Positions 1 to 12,700 of a DNA stretch of 64,000 nucleotides are shown here, one piece after another. The position numbers and the translations under genes were made by a program. Each line of letters opens with the position of its first letter. Within the stretch, counting starts at the first letter, position 1. Origin of the DNA: Aradus depressus (lineage: Eukaryota > Arthropoda > Insecta > Hemiptera > Aradidae); assembly GCA_963662175.1 (NCBI GenBank), contig OY759225.1:19517601-19581600 (forward strand), in the 5' to 3' direction. The notes under the pieces were generated by a model. That model was not told the DNA's origin. It saw only the letters and a program-made list of their open reading frames with translations, and ran no database searches.

Positions 1-411
1 TACCGAACCCGAATCAAAGAATGGACTAAGGACCTTTTGGAGCGTACTTGGAGAGAAAAGACCACATGCAGGCAGTCGAAGATGTTCCTGGGAGGGGAGT
101 CCAGGGTTCTGAAAGACGAGATCCTGAACCTCAAAAGGAACGAGCTCAGGCAACTGACTGGAGTTCTCACAGGACATGGTCCGTTCAATAGACATCTACA
201 CACTGTGGGAGTCAGGGACAGTCCTACCTGCGATAGATGTGGGGAAGAAGATGAAACGGTGGCACACTTCCTGGGTATCTGCTCGGGATATGCGCGAATA
301 AGATTTCACATCTTTGGTAGAGATGCAATCGCAGAGGAAGACTTTAGAAGATTGGACTATGAGAGCATTCTTAGGTTCATTAAGGAAACTGGGAGACTGA
401 GCACTCCATGA
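1..411 (+). CDS. LINE ORF2 C-terminal fragment (jockey/I/R1-like)
   Basis: The frame is open from the first base of the window and stops with TGA at 409-411, so this is the last ~136 residues of a protein that begins upstream of the window. It ends in a cysteine/histidine cluster (CDRCGEEDETVAHFLGIC, spacing C-x2-C-x8-H-x4-C). This motif closes ORF2 (endonuclease/reverse transcriptase) of jockey, I and R1-type non-LTR retrotransposons. An ATG start is not expected here. Following sequence to about 580 matches, in reverse, a fragment at 2448-2525, so the element's 3' UTR is repeated nearby. Class is well supported; the exact clade is not. Confidence 0.8.
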   Translation, partial: YRTRIKEWTKDLLERTWREKTTCRQSKMFLGGESRVLKDEILNLKRNELRQLTGVLTGHGPFNRHLHTVGVRDSPTCDRCGEEDETVAHFLGICSGYARIRFHIFGRDAIAEEDFRRLDYESILRFIKETGRLSTP

Positions 412-580
412 AGGACTTGGGTCAGGTAGTATAAGTTAGTATAAATATAGGCATATAGGTAATATAATAAGGGGGAAGCCAAGCGCTTCCAGGGAAGGGA
501 TAAAAGCACTGAGTGCTTAGGTCCCTAGGTGTAATACACCAGCCCACAATAGATATATATTGAGCCCTAGTAGTGCTCTT
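412..580 (+). mobile_element. 3' UTR of the LINE ending at 411
   Basis: This non-coding stretch follows the ORF2 stop. The part around 490-560 (GGGATAAAAGCA, then GCTTAGGTCCCTAGGTGTA) recurs in reverse orientation at 2448-2525, which marks it as the LINE's repeated 3' UTR. I see no clear poly(A) or target duplication, so the exact 3' end is uncertain. Confidence 0.6.
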
Positions 581-1083
581 CAAGTTCTTTACAATGACAT
601 CCGAATCAACGTCCTACCTAAATGCGTTATCACGCTACACTAATTTCTAATTTTACACAACGCTAATTCGCAACAATCATCCGCCGGCGCCCACACTAGC
701 CCGATAACGACACAGGCAAAACAAACACTACACAACAAACAGTACAGACATGCTCTAACCATTGTGACCTCAACCGTTGTTATCGCATTATTAGTCTCGT
801 AGTTATTATCGATTGAAATCTGACGGTATTTCGTAACGCAAGAAAGTTTGACCGGCTATCACTGTGCTTAACGAGCGAATAGACGTTTTCCCGTCAAAAC
901 ACATTAATTGAAAAAATAATCATTCATTAAGATTAAAATGTTACCTAGTAACAGTTTTACAATAATTAGTAATTTTTAATTATTAGAAATAGCTATTATA
1001 GACTAATAAAAAATAAACTAGAAGTTGCTTCATATGTAATACGTTTTGAAACGCTTTAATAACTCAACATTTTATAGTTCCCT
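581..1083. other. AT-rich stretch with no gene seen
   Basis: No long ORF, RNA gene or clear repeat boundary is visible. Short A/T runs dominate. Confidence 0.5.
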
Positions 1084-1250
1084 TTTACTTTTTTTTGCTA
1101 TACGATGTATAGGGGAAGTTATGTAAGCGATCTAAAATTCGATGTCAAGTTTTCATCAGAATTTTACTTTTCCGATCTCCTGATTCATATGTGCATATAT
1201 ACTATTCGTATATTCCATCGGGAGTTATCATGAATGGACACATCTCATAT
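1084..1250 (+). repeat. Repeat-C fragment (one end)
   Basis: It begins with the ATAGGGGAAGTTATGTAA end shared with 54268 and, inverted, with 34915-35115 and 4077-4130. It carries the GGGAGTTATCATG segment common to the family. Confidence 0.55.
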
Positions 1251-1407
1251 TTTAAATATAGTTTTAATCATAAAATTCAATAGTTAACTCTTATCTTATT
1301 GTATATTTGAAAAATATAATTTATTAGCCGTATAATTCTCCATTTTTTTCTGGTTAAATAATGATTCAAATCTGCCACTGTAAATAAAAATATTTTTTAT
1401 TTTTTTG

Positions 1408-1595
1408 GACTTATGTACGATGCATATTAGCCATGTCATTGTGTTATCTAATTATTTAAGACATCCATGGCCCCGGGAGGGAGTTCTATCTATGAAATAA
1501 AACTCACTCCCGGACGGGATTCGAACCTGCAAACCATGGTGAGACTATGCGACCAAATACCTATGCTCTAGTCCGCACGGCCACCATGGCTCCCA
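1408..1595 (-). mobile_element. SINE-B copy (tRNA-derived, class-II-like head)
   Basis: On the - strand the first ~85 bases read as a tRNA-like head. There is a TGGCCGTGCGG box A, characteristic of Leu/Ser-type tRNAs, and a GGTTCGAATCCCG box B. A ~100-bp body follows, containing a CATGGATGTC segment and GACATGGCTAATATGCATCG. The same layout recurs at 24490-24680. Boxes A and B form the internal RNA polymerase III promoter in SINEs. Confidence 0.75.
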
Positions 1596-1599
1596 AAAA

Positions 1600-1935
1600 T
1601 AACATATGAATTTTATGTTTTCCGGATTTCTGATAAAAAAAATAAAACATGGTTTCTGTGTGAACAAGTTAATTCTCGATAGACTAAGTGTATCGATACG
1701 AAATTTCAAAATCCCATAAGGACGACATATTTCAGTGGAATCGGCTGAAGGGAAGGGGTCATCAGGAGGAAGGCTCAACACAAAAGACCCTATAACTTTC
1801 AATATAATAAATATATCGACTCGACACGATACTTTAGTATGAGGTTATGTAAGTTGAAATGGTTTTGGAGAGAGCGCGAAAAAATACATGTTTAATTCGC
1901 TCTGGCGAAACATATTGCTGGTAATCCACCGACGC
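1600..1935 (+). repeat. Repeat-C fragment (other end)
   Basis: It contains the family's ordered blocks: ATCGATACGAAATTTC, CATAAGGACGACA, a purine-rich GGGAAGGGG block, ATCGACTCGACACG-like sequence, TATGAGGTTATGTAAGT, and finally ATTGCTGGTAATCCACCGACG. SINE-A copy 1944-2260 is inserted at its end and SINE-B copy 1408-1595 lies at its other side. Confidence 0.6.
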
Positions 1936-1943
1936 CTTTTTTT

Positions 1944-2260
1944 AGTTAGTTATTATGACTCATGCCCGGGCTTTAACTACGAGGTCATATCGCCGACTAC
2001 CAGAGCCCTCTTTCGTCACTCTGGTGGACATGAGCCCGACTCTACTGTGGGAGTCCTAAATTTTGCCTACCCTAAATTTTTATTCACCTAGGGTAGGGGT
2101 CGTTAACGAGGACCTGACATTGTACAGGCTCGGGACCATCGCTTGACGTCCTTAAGGCGTGCTTAAGTTTATTTTATCTAGGAGGCCTCGGTCGGGTTTG
2201 GAACCCACGACCTTGAGCTCAGAAGACAAGCACGCATACCACTGAGCTACCGGCGCCCTC
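1944..2260 (-). mobile_element. SINE-A copy, full length
   Basis: Read on the - strand it has a tRNA-like head (GTAGCTCAGTGGT box A; GGTTCCAAACCC-type box B), the shared body, and an ATAACTAACTAA-type 3' tail. An approximate target duplication (ACGCCTTTTTT and ACGCCTGTTTTT) flanks it at about 1932-1943 and 2261-2272. Confidence 0.85.
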
Positions 2261-2447
2261 ACGCCTGTTTTTATATTCATAATTTTAGAAATTCTACCAC
2301 TATCGATAGTACCAACAATCGATATTTCCTGAGTCCTACTTCACAGACATACCTTATAAAACTGATGAAGAAGGTTTCATAAGGATTGGATGACCTCGAC
2401 AGAGCTGACCAATCACCTTTGGAATAGTAACAGATAATTGATTGCTA

Positions 2448-2525
2448 CATATACTGGATAGATATATTGTGGTGGCTGGTGTGTACACCTAGGGACCTAA
2501 GCATCCAATGCTTTTATCCCTTCCT
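2448..2525 (-). mobile_element. LINE 3' UTR fragment
   Basis: It is the reverse complement of the LINE 3' UTR at 490-570, with scattered differences. The order of matching blocks is the same. Confidence 0.6.
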
Positions 2526-2625
2526 GTGAGTTCTACTGTGGAAGTCCTAAATTTTCCCTACTTTAGTTTAGTTACCTAAGGTCTTTTACGAGTACCCGAC
2601 ATCATACAGGCTCGGGACCATAGAT
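2526..2625 (-). mobile_element. SINE-A body fragment
   Basis: It matches the body segment of SINE-A from TCTACTGTGG through CAGGCTCGGGACCAT, but has neither tRNA head nor 3' tail. It abuts the LINE fragment without a visible boundary. Confidence 0.7.
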
Positions 2626-3539
2626 TCGCCTGAAAATTATTATGTTGTGAGGTATAAATTTACACACATTAAAATTATTATATATTAAAAAATCAATTAT
2701 TATTATTTGTTTAAAAATAGCTGATAGGAGTGACGTAACTTAAATAGTGAATAAGTGACTAGTCGCATTTTGTTTTAAAAAGAAATGTGAACAACCAATG
2801 AATGGAAAACAAAAGACGACGATCAGCTGTTTTAAATAGTGTGAAACAGTCTAAGTTGAGATGTGAAGGTGGACAGTCTAGAGAGAGAAGTATTTTTAGG
2901 CTTAAGGTAGTGAACCATGTAGGAGTGAAAATAACAGTGAAGTAGATGAGCAAAGGTACTTTTATTTATTTATATGTATATATGACCAAAATAACACTGA
3001 TTTAAAGAATGGCCACAATATTTAAAAAGAAAAGAGACTAAAGTAGATGTAGAAATTAGTTTGTAGGATTTATTTTAGTAGATAATTTGATTTTTTAAAT
3101 TTGATATTGATATTTGATTTTATTTATAATGTAGGTTTAGGTAAATAAATCCAATATTTGTTTTCTTCCCTGCGAACCCAGTAAGATAATTTATATCTTT
3201 GGATTGGATTGAACATTTTTTTGAAAATTTAGGAAAACAGTATGGCATTTCATTATTATATTTAGAAGAAATCCAAATGAAATAATTATTGATTGAATTT
3301 TTTTTTTAAATACGTGTACTTTCTTCAAAATTGCACACCTTGAACTTTTGATATTTTTTGAAGGGCGCTTTTCGGAAATTACTATAGAAATCAAAATTTA
3401 GTAGAAGACAGCTATAATTTCTACAGGAAATGTGAAAATTTCATTTAATTTTATTATTTATTTGTTTATTTTTATATTAATTTAATTTTATTATTCACAT
3501 TATTTTTAATTATTAAAATGTGTCGTCCCTTTTGGGTTT
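2626..3539. other. AT-rich stretch with no gene seen
   Basis: Only short chance ORFs and A/T-rich runs are present. Confidence 0.5.
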
Positions 3540-4135
3540 TGGATTTACATATAACCTTTCTTGTCGATACATCCTTCTTTCCTTTTGGTCGATTTGGCGA
3601 AATCTAATAGGTGTCAACTTTATGAAGTTCTGGATAGATAGGTAACATTTTGTGTTGATATATATTCATTCTATCGGGAGTTATCGTGTTCACAAACACA
3701 CACACACACACACACAATAAAAAGGGGAAATCGGTCAAAAATTCGAAGCGGAGTTTTCAAAAGAATTTTATGTGATCCTACCTCTAGATTCCAAATATGA
3801 AAACCAAATTCTGTGTTTTTGTATCAGTGAACACACTGTGAACTCCCAATAGGATGAATATATGTGAACCCAGAACAATCTAATGACTACACCTATTGTT
3901 TTCCAGCCAAATCGACTAAAGGAAAGAAGAGATTGAGGAGAGAGCTCAATTCAAAAAAATCTAATAATTACCGATGTAATGAATTTATCGACACAAAATT
4001 TAGTATGAGAATGTAAGTCAACTGTTGAATATTAGCGCATATACTCGATTCACCAGGGACTTTTTTTTTTTTTTAAACATGAAAGTCGGGTTACATAACT
4101 TCCTTCATACTTCTTAGAGCTGGGGAAGTAAAAAA
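3540..4135. repeat. Repeat-C copies in opposite orientations
   Basis: 3540-3690 reads in the reverse family orientation (TCTATCGGGAGTTATCGTG end). 3719-4045 reads forward (TCGAAGCGGAGTTTTC, then ATCGACACAAAATTTAGTATGAG). 4077-4130 is again a reverse terminal piece ending AGCTGGGGAAGTAAAAA. A (CA)n run separates the first two. Confidence 0.6.
3690..3716 (+). repeat. (CA)n microsatellite
   Basis: A run of about eleven CA dinucleotides lies inside the Repeat-C cluster, where other copies carry a short TGTGTG run. Confidence 0.9.
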
Positions 4136-4468
4136 TATTAATTTAAATGAAGCGAGTAATTTAAAGTGGACTAAATGACGGAACTGACTCTTCTTGATCA
4201 TTTTGAGCTAGACTTAGAGATTTATTAATGACATAATAGACCAAATGACTTTAGATTTTATCAAACGCATCGCTTTCTATCAGTATGACTGGGATTATGT
4301 CAGTGAAAGCTCTCTTCATAGTTGCATACATTGTACTTGCATTGTGTGATAATTCTTAATTAAAACGAATCCTATTCATTCCAGAAAAGGGATAAAGAGG
4401 AAGGCCTTAGAAAATAGGCCACTAGTTTCAATTATCTTTAATGTCTTGTCTTCAATTCTATCCAGAAG

Positions 4469-5144
4469 CAGTCCTGGATTACCCAATAGGCCGGACTAGG
4501 CCATGGCCTGGGGCCCCCGTCGATGAAGGGCCCCCGTAAAAATCGAAAATGGATTCACACTTATGTTAAATCGAAATTTCCATCAAAATCCCAGTTCAAT
4601 CATTCTGAACTTTACAAAATTATGATTCGAGATAATCTTGCAACTGTTTTTCCAAACGTTGAAATTGTTCTTCACATTTTTTTAACGCTCATGATAACAA
4701 ATTGTTCTGCAGGGCGCTCTTTTTCAAAATTAAAACGAATCAAAAGCGAGCAAAGAAGCATTATGCATCAAGAACGATTAGACATGCTGAGTTTGATGAT
4801 CATTGAATCAGATGTTCTTCGTCAAATTGATTTTGAAGACATCATCAATGATTTTAGCGACCTCAAGTGTAGAAAGAAAGATTTTTAAAGACAAATCTTA
4901 TATCAACGTTTATATTATAAATTGATATTGTTTATAACATGTTTTTGTAATTTTAGTTCTGAAAAGAATATATACTTTAACAAATAATAAAATTTATTTC
5001 ATGTTTATACCTTAGAAATAATATAAATCCATTGTTAAATGCATATAAATGCATTAATAAACATTTTATTGCAGTTTTTAAAAAAAGGGAGGGCCCCAAA
5101 AATTTTAAGGGCCTAGGGCCTCCTATTCGCTTAATCCGGCACTG
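4469..5144 (+). mobile_element. Internally deleted hAT transposon
   Basis: The element starts CAGTCCTGGATTACCCAATAG and ends with the diverged inverted copy CTATTCGCTTAATCCGGCACTG. A perfect 8-bp target duplication, TCCAGAAG, lies at 4461-4468 and 5145-5152. Eight-base duplications and CA.G ends are diagnostic for hAT. At 676 bp it is far shorter than autonomous hATs (2.5-5 kb) and keeps only the C-terminal part of the transposase. Confidence 0.92.
4523..4888 (+). pseudogene. hAT transposase C-terminal dimerisation-domain remnant
   Basis: This 121-codon ORF carries the hAT C-terminal dimerisation signature: HIFLTLMITNCSAGRSFSKL, then MHQERLDMLSLMIIES and DFEDIINDF. It resembles transposases related to ZMYM/zinc-finger MYM proteins. 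The N-terminal DNA-binding zinc finger and the DDE catalytic residues upstream are absent, so it cannot be an active transposase. The ORF lies between the hAT inverted repeats and reads toward the right end. Confidence 0.85.
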
Positions 5145-5229
5145 TCCAGAAGAAGAATATAAAGCACAGAACGAACTAACCAATTGCCTTTCGGTTCCCC
5201 CTCCAAAACCAGTGGCTCCTAAATCCTCA

Positions 5230-5435
5230 TTCTAAATTTTCAATATATTCATTACAACGGCAGTTATTAGAGTTAAACCTTCTCGTAATCCTCCCCTCCC
5301 CTTCGGCCGATTTAGCTAAAAATCGGTAGGCGTTGTCCTTATGAGCTTTTAGTCCCACATATAAAATTTCGGGTCTATATTTTCATTCCATCGGGAGATA
5401 TCATGTTTGAAAATATTTTTTTTTTTATATTTGGA
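5230..5435 (-). repeat. Repeat-C fragment, reverse
   Basis: It contains TCATTACAACGGCAGTTATTAGAGT, the pyrimidine block CCTCCCCTCCCCTTCGG, AATCGGTAGGCGTTGTCC and CATTCCATCGGGAGATATCATG in the family's reverse order, then a poly(T) run. Confidence 0.6.
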
Positions 5436-5499
5436 ATTAAAAATTTTTGACATATCACATTTCTCCTCCTAGATAATAAGGGTTTCAAACCCGCGATGT

Positions 5500-5606
5500 T
5501 AAGGAGGGAGTTCCATCACACGCGGACAGCATTCGAACCCACAAACCAAGACGAGACCATGCGAACAAAGCCCTACGCTCTATCCCGCACGGCTACCATG
5601 CCCCAA
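5500..5606 (-). mobile_element. SINE-B head, diverged copy
   Basis: On the - strand it shows the class-II-like tRNA head with TAGAGCGTAGGGCTTTG and a degenerate box B (GGTTCGAATGCTG). The body is only partly present. Confidence 0.65.
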
Positions 5607-5828
5607 AAAATTTTCATTTAAAGTCTATGATGAAATGAAAAAGTTTTTTATTGTTCTAGGACCGAGGTCTTTAAGAATAAATACATATACAGTCAAAAAT
5701 AAAAGGAAACAATGAAAAAAAGTATCAGTATGTCATACAAAGAATAAATACAAAAGTTAATACATTAGTGTTATTGTGGAGAAAAACTATACAATAATGA
5801 ACACATGTAGATAAATAAATAATTAACA

Positions 5829-6172
5829 GTTAGTTATTTTGACTCATGCCCGGGCTTTAACTACGAGGTCATATCGCCTATTACCAGAGCGTTCTTTCGT
5901 CACTCTGGTGGACATGAGTCCGACTCTACTATGGGAGTCCTACATTTTGCCTACCCTAAATTTTTATTCACCTAGGGCAGGGGTCTTTAACGAGTATCTG
6001 ACACCGTACAGGCTCGGGACCATCGCTCAACGTCTCATCCGAAGGACGGCGTGCTTAAATTAATTTTACCTCTCAGATAAAATAAACTAAGGGCCTCGGC
6101 CGGGTTTCGAACCCACGACCTTGAGCTCAGAAGGCAAGCACGCATACCACTGAGCTACCGGTGCCCTCTAAG
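5829..6172 (-). mobile_element. SINE-A copy, full length
   Basis: Head, body and an AATAACTAACTG-type 3' tail are all present on the - strand. The target duplication TAATTAACA is seen at about 5819-5828 and 6173-6181. Confidence 0.85.
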
Positions 6173-6600
6173 TAATTAACATGAAACAAAAATATATCTG
6201 TATAATTGTGAATAAAATAAATTATAGAAATAGACTGATGATGATGGTTAAATATAAAAGAGAAGGAAGGATGACCAGACAAGATTTAAAATAAAATTAA
6301 TTTTAGAGAAAAGGTACTAGAAAGAAAAGTGTGAGGAGAAAGATGAAGAATATAAATAGTAATAACAAAATAAGATAAAATAAAAGAATGAATGATAAAA
6401 ATAATATTTATTATAGTAGAATAATTTAAGAAATACGGGAAAATAAATTATAATTAAAACTAAAACTAAGGATAAAAAATGGGTTAAGTATATAATAACT
6501 TCAATAATTAGAAAAATTATGTTGACGAATGGGAAAATACAACAGACTATTGTAACTTGTATGAATTATTATTATATATATATATTTTTTTTTTTTTCAG

Positions 6601-6748
6601 AGAATGGGTTTACTGATAGAAAACCTGGACGATCCTCAGAGCAGACTGTTCGCCAAATTGGGAATCACAAGGGAGAGTCTTAAAGAAGATGTAGAACATC
6701 TGAAGGAATGGATGCACAAACAGCCACATCTGCCAGCCTTCAGACACG
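6601..6748 (+). CDS. CRAL-TRIO gene, first coding exon
   Basis: A long poly(T) tract and TTTCAG end at 6600, and the ATG is at 6604. It encodes residues 1-48 and ends in phase 1 at a GTAAGA donor. The start begins MGLLIENL. An upstream in-frame start is impossible within this exon because the acceptor sits three bases before the ATG. Confidence 0.85.
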
Positions 6749-9700
6749 GTAAGATAGATTTAGTTTTGAAACAACGTGGGAGTCCCTCAATAAATAAGAC
6801 GAAACTTTAGGATCCGGTAGGATTTTTGAATAATAATAACATTTATTCCCAATAAACCATAACATGGTAATTGGATATGTAATAGAGCTCATAAATTATA
6901 TACATCAACCTATATTAAATCTAAAAATGATGTGACCCTAACATGCCACTTTCTTCTACGAGAAAATAGAGTACCGATGATAATAATATTCATTTCCGTT
7001 AAACCATATCATGGTCATAGGATAGATCATAAAAATGAATACATACACTTAAAAAATCAAAATAATTGTTAAATACTACTCACATATATATCAAGTCGAA
7101 TACTATATTTAAACAACTATTCCAAATTTTATAGTAAATTCGAAATTTGCTCGTAATACCTACAACACTGGAATAAATCTAAGATCTTCACATACTTATA
7201 TCATAGCTTTTCGTTAATTAAAATAAATGTGATTTCATTTAAAAAATTGGTACATTTTGGATATACCATACCTAATTAACATTTAATTATAAAAAATTAA
7301 ACATAAACATTGCATAGTATTATAAAATGTTGACATTCATAAATCAAATGATATCCATTATTCTCGTCTCTTGCTTTGTAAACATTACACATATAGTTTT
7401 CATTTTTATTCAAATAAATTATTTTATTTTATCTCATTTTTATATAACAAAATGTATTAAAAGAACAATATCATTTGATTATCTTATACTTTATATTTGT
7501 TCTTATTTCATATCTCTAAATTATTTTTAATTCAATTTTTGATTTAATTTGGATGTTTCTTTTAGTCACTACTTCGACCTCTTAATTTTGAATCTATGAA
7601 CAGAAAATGCCCATATACAGAACATCTTCGTGGGCTGTTTTTTTAATTATATTTTTACATTTCTGTACATAACAAGGCTATATGTTATTTTTAATATTGT
7701 AATTGAAAGATGTATAATTTTAAAATTGAATAATGTGAAAAAATACTAATTTTTGACAACATTTCTGAAAAAGAAATTTTAGAATGAATATATTATATAT
7801 GGATTGATCTGTATTTGTTTGGTAAGTCCTTATTTGTTCTTAATTATAGTATGTGATAATGTTATGGGTAAAGATTGGTTGTGAAAGTCAGAATTAATGT
7901 TATTTTTAAAAATGTTGACTTGTTTTTTAGAATTGAAAATGATAAATTTCTAATTTTTCTTCTAATTTTTTCACATTATTCAATTTTAAAATTATACATC
8001 TTTCAATTACAATATTAAAAATAACATATAGCCTTGTTATGTACAGAAATGTAAAAATATAATAAAAAAACATAATTTAAAAAATTATTATTTCTTATCA
8101 ACTAGAAGTCAACTTAAGAAATATGTAATTAACACTAAATCAACATATAAAAAATATAATAATATTAATAATTTTAATTAAGAGACTGAGCCCAATATAC
8201 AATTTGTTAAGTATACTTATTTAAATAAATTTCCAAACGAAAAATAAATAAATGCATACAGATACATATATGAACATTAACGAACAATAACGATAATTTA
8301 GCGTGCTTGCATACTGAGCTACCCAGCCTAGGCTCTTAGGTTCAGGACGGTTAGTTACTAAAAAGTTTTTATGTAATTTTAGGACGGTTTTCGGTGTATA
8401 TTTTGCAAACTGACATTTTATATGAAGATATTTCAGATTAGGTCATATAATATATGATTTATGCTTATATATTATATAAGCAGTATCTTGTAGCACATGT
8501 GACAACTTCATTTTAAATTTCAAGTTCATTGTACACAATCGTTCTCAAGTTAGATAGCTCACAAAGTTTTCATACACAGAGATCATGGGAAGAATGAAAC
8601 GTGTTCAGTAGACCTTGAAAAGAGAAATTCCATTGAAAACTTGATCTCAGATTTTCGCATGATTACAATACTTCCTTATTGAAGATATAAGGAAGTAATA
8701 AAATGAAAATGGCACAAATTAACGAGGCAGCAGTTAATTATAATCTAGCCTACAGAATCGCAACTTCTTAATGGCTTGTTTCTTTACTTTAAATTGAGGT
8801 CCATTAATTTATTTTTCAGGTTGAATCATTATTATTACTTTAGTATGTTACGTGTTACTCGTTACTTTTTTTTACTTCACTTACGTAATACGTATTCTTG
8901 AATTACATTTCGAAGTTCATTGTCAAGGCAAACCAGCTCGTTCATCGTCTGGGCTTCTTTTCAGTTTTTTATCTTCTTTCCTTTTTTTCATTTATTTATT
9001 TTAAAACATTTTTAGCAACTATTTGCCACAATGCAAATCCCAATTGATAAATAGACTTTTAACTTTTTACTGCCAACGCGAAATACAAATACAAAACATG
9101 CAACAAAGTAATTTGAAAATGTTACTTTTTGGTTTGTGTGAGAAAATTCTCAATTCATACATAATATGAGGAGTTTGGAGCCAGAGCGGACCAACCCACA
9201 ATTTTTCGGAAAATGAGTTATTACCATCCTGATGTTGGCATAGGTTCCCTTTTACAAAACCAGTGTGGATCACTTAGTTTCTTCACTTCAGTGATAGATA
9301 GCAGCACTTTAAGTTTAGTCCACAAGTATTTTGTGCATATATTTTCAGTCACAATGGATCATACGGCCTTCAAAAACTTTATAGAACACAAAAAGGGATC
9401 ACTCATCCAATACTATTCTAAAATTTAAAATATAAATAAATATTTGGGGCCCATTTATGGAGATAAACAAAATGTACTCAATTTTCAATTGCCATTTTCT
9501 ACCTGTTCAGTTTCAACCAGTTGGTCCGCTCTGGCTCCAAACTCCTCATATGTTATGACAGCATCACTTCTCCCATTTATTTTTAGCCTCAAAAAATAGC
9601 AATTACGAAAATTAAATCAAAAATTGAATTAAAAATAATTTAGAGATATGGAATAAGAACAAATATAAAGTATTATTTACGTTTTGTCATATAAAAATGA

Positions 9701-12700
9701 GAAAAAATGAAATAATTAATTTGAATAAAAATGAAAAATATAGAATGTTTACAAAGAAAGAATAACATTTATATTTTTTTAAACTACTAGTTAATAGCAA
9801 ATATTCAGTTTTGACTAATGTTTAAATATAGTTTCGACTCAATAAATAGTAAGTAGCATTTAACAATTATTTTGGAATTTTAAGTATAATACAACTAAAT
9901 TAATACATAAAGAAATATAAATGTTACGCAGGTTCTATTAAAAAATAAATTCTAATTGACAAAAGGTATAGTTCACATAAAAAACACTTGTATTTGGACA
10001 TGTCTGAAAAAAAAAAGTGCTTATATCGACACAAAACGCAAAAATGTATTCGGACATCAAAATTGATTGCAGTAATGAATTTGAAATTTCAGATCAAGAT
10101 GTCACATGTGCTAACTTATATCGGATTAGATTTTGACCGAAATCAGACGAAAATTAAAACCACTTTGCTTTGGGGTCTGAGTATATTTTACAAGATAGCA
10201 CTTGTATTTAGGCCCTAATAAAAAAATCTCACAAAATAAAAGTTGCAGAGAAAACTGAAAGGCATGTACGTAGGATGATTTTTTGAAGGCCCGGTTTACG
10301 AAATACATGCCGAAAACCGGCAAAATGGTTGACATTTTTGTAATTTATAATTGTTAAACTGAAGTATAATTTGTAAATACTGACCAACATGATACGTTTT
10401 GTTGACTGAATATTTCAGATACTGATGATGGGAATGCTTCATGAAAAAGTTTCTAATTGCTTTTTTTTTTTTTGAGAAGGCAAAAAATTAATGGAACAAG
10501 TGATGTAATTATATATTATATAAGGTTTTTTTATGGAAAGAAGTAGATTTCAGATGATTTGAAAACAAATAAAATACATCGACGGTGTTGAAAATGGGTT
10601 TCCGTTAAAGAAAGTCAAAGTAGATAAAAGTCTCGTCAGTGAATCAACGGCGGTGTACTTCCTCAGCCAAGTAAGCTTCCGCTCTCCCTCCAAATCGAAT
10701 GGAAGGTTTGGGCTGAAAATTAATAGGGACTTACATCGGCAGTTCTTAGGATTTTTGAAGTTCCCAATGATTTGTGGAAAATTGATGGGGCCTTATGGGG
10801 CTCTGAATTTACATATGAACTTTTTTGTCGATTCATTCTTTAGAATGCCTCCCCCTAATCCCCTCTTAATGATTGTTGGGATATAAATGGAACACTAGAC
10901 CACGTTACCCTTTATTAACCTGGACACACAACGTACAGCAGGGGTGGGACGGTACAGCTGGAGCAGTGACGTGTCACCTAATCTCGGGCCGAAGCAGTTG
11001 CCACCTGCTTCATAGGTTTGAAATTACCGGTACAGTTTGGAGCAGAAGCAGTGGACACAGACCTTGGGAGGGAGGATTTTCTCAACGATCGGTACTAGGA
11101 TCGAGATCGCGGAAAAAGCGCGCCGATTTCAAAATCCCCTCCTTTGATTATTTAATTTTCCTTCAACTGAGTTTTATATTGAACATGCTATGACATAAAA
11201 ATTCAATCCTCATGCGGTTATTCCTATATCAGTACCGGTACTGGTACTGCAGGTAGAAGGGTAATAATATAAATTATTAGAATAATATCTAGAAATAAAT
11301 GTGTTATTATTATAATTATTAAATTATAAGAGGTAGGTCAATAATTAGTAATATACACTCAGTTGTAATATAGAAATTTATTAGGATGGAACAAAGAACA
11401 TAAAATAAAATAACCAAATAAAATAAAATAAACAAATAATTTTTTATTAAAGTTATGATTTAAAAATAACAGCATTCTTGCCTTCATTTGTGATAATTGG
11501 GTCCGTCTTTCTGATATTATCTGGCCTGCTTTGGAAAATAACTGTTAGCAGGGGACAGAAGTAGCTACAATGCATAAGAGCGTTCTTCAGTTCTTCGAAC
11601 ACTCGAGTCGGACCGTTGAATAGGCGTACCGCGTACACGATTACGCGCAGGGGCAACATAATTGCTCCGGTCTCTCCTCTGTGACTGTCACTGGACCGGT
11701 TAATTGTCACTGCTCCAATGGCGACACTGGAGCAGTTGGACTTGTGACAGAATTTTCCCGGCCCGGCACAACCCTAACGTACAACGTGATGAGAGAGAGA
11801 GCGAGGTTACACACACTGTTTCCCGAATTGCTGCCTCGATAGACAAATAATATTGTCCCTCAACAGATTTGTCTGAGAATCAGAAAGTGTCGTCTTTATG
11901 TGGTTCTGATTACACAAAAATCATCTATGTGTGTGTGTGAACACGGTAACTCCCTGCAGAATGAATGTATAGATACAGGGGCTAGTATCTAGTAGGCGTA
12001 GTATAAGTTAGGCTACAGGGGTGGGGGGTATAGACTCCCGGGCGCACAGCCCGCAGTTTCCGTGGTTAGCGTTGCAGACTTTTTGTTATTAATTTGGGAG
12101 ACACGCACCTCTAGAAGCTCCCCCCTGAGGTAACCACTGACTGTAATACTTAAGTTAACTTTACATGAGCAGCAAAAATGCAAAGCGCAGCAGCAGCAAA
12201 TGCACGCTGTGGTTTCTGTGCTTTTAGAATTAAATTACTCACATCCAATGGAGTGCATTTCCTTCTGCGCTTTGCATTTTTACTGCGCATGTAAAATCAG
12301 CTTTAAGAGTATAAAGTATAACATAAATGAAGATTTTGATCGAGGAAATGAAATGATCGAATTCATATATATTTAAATAAATGTAATATGACTTGTTTTG
12401 TAGATGTACATTTATGTAACAGCTGATTGCTGATTTAGGAATCAGACGCACGGGAAATTCGAAGATCCTATTGGTAACTTGCAAGCAATTCATTTTTAAT
12501 AAAAACTATTTTTTTAATTTATTTAATTTTTATCTTGGTTTTTTGCTCTGGCCAGGGAGGGGCACTGGCTACGCCCCTGTATAGATATGAAAATTTATTT
12601 GTGTATCTAGAAGCTCATAAGGACGACACCTCTCTATTTTCTGTAAAATCTGCCAAATGAAAGAAGAGGGTTAGGGGGGCTGAACACAAAAATTGTAATA

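Noticed and set aside
8300..8345. Possible SINE-A head fragment (GCGTGCTTGCATACTGAGCT)
   Set aside because: About 20 bases match, but box B and body are absent; too short to annotate.
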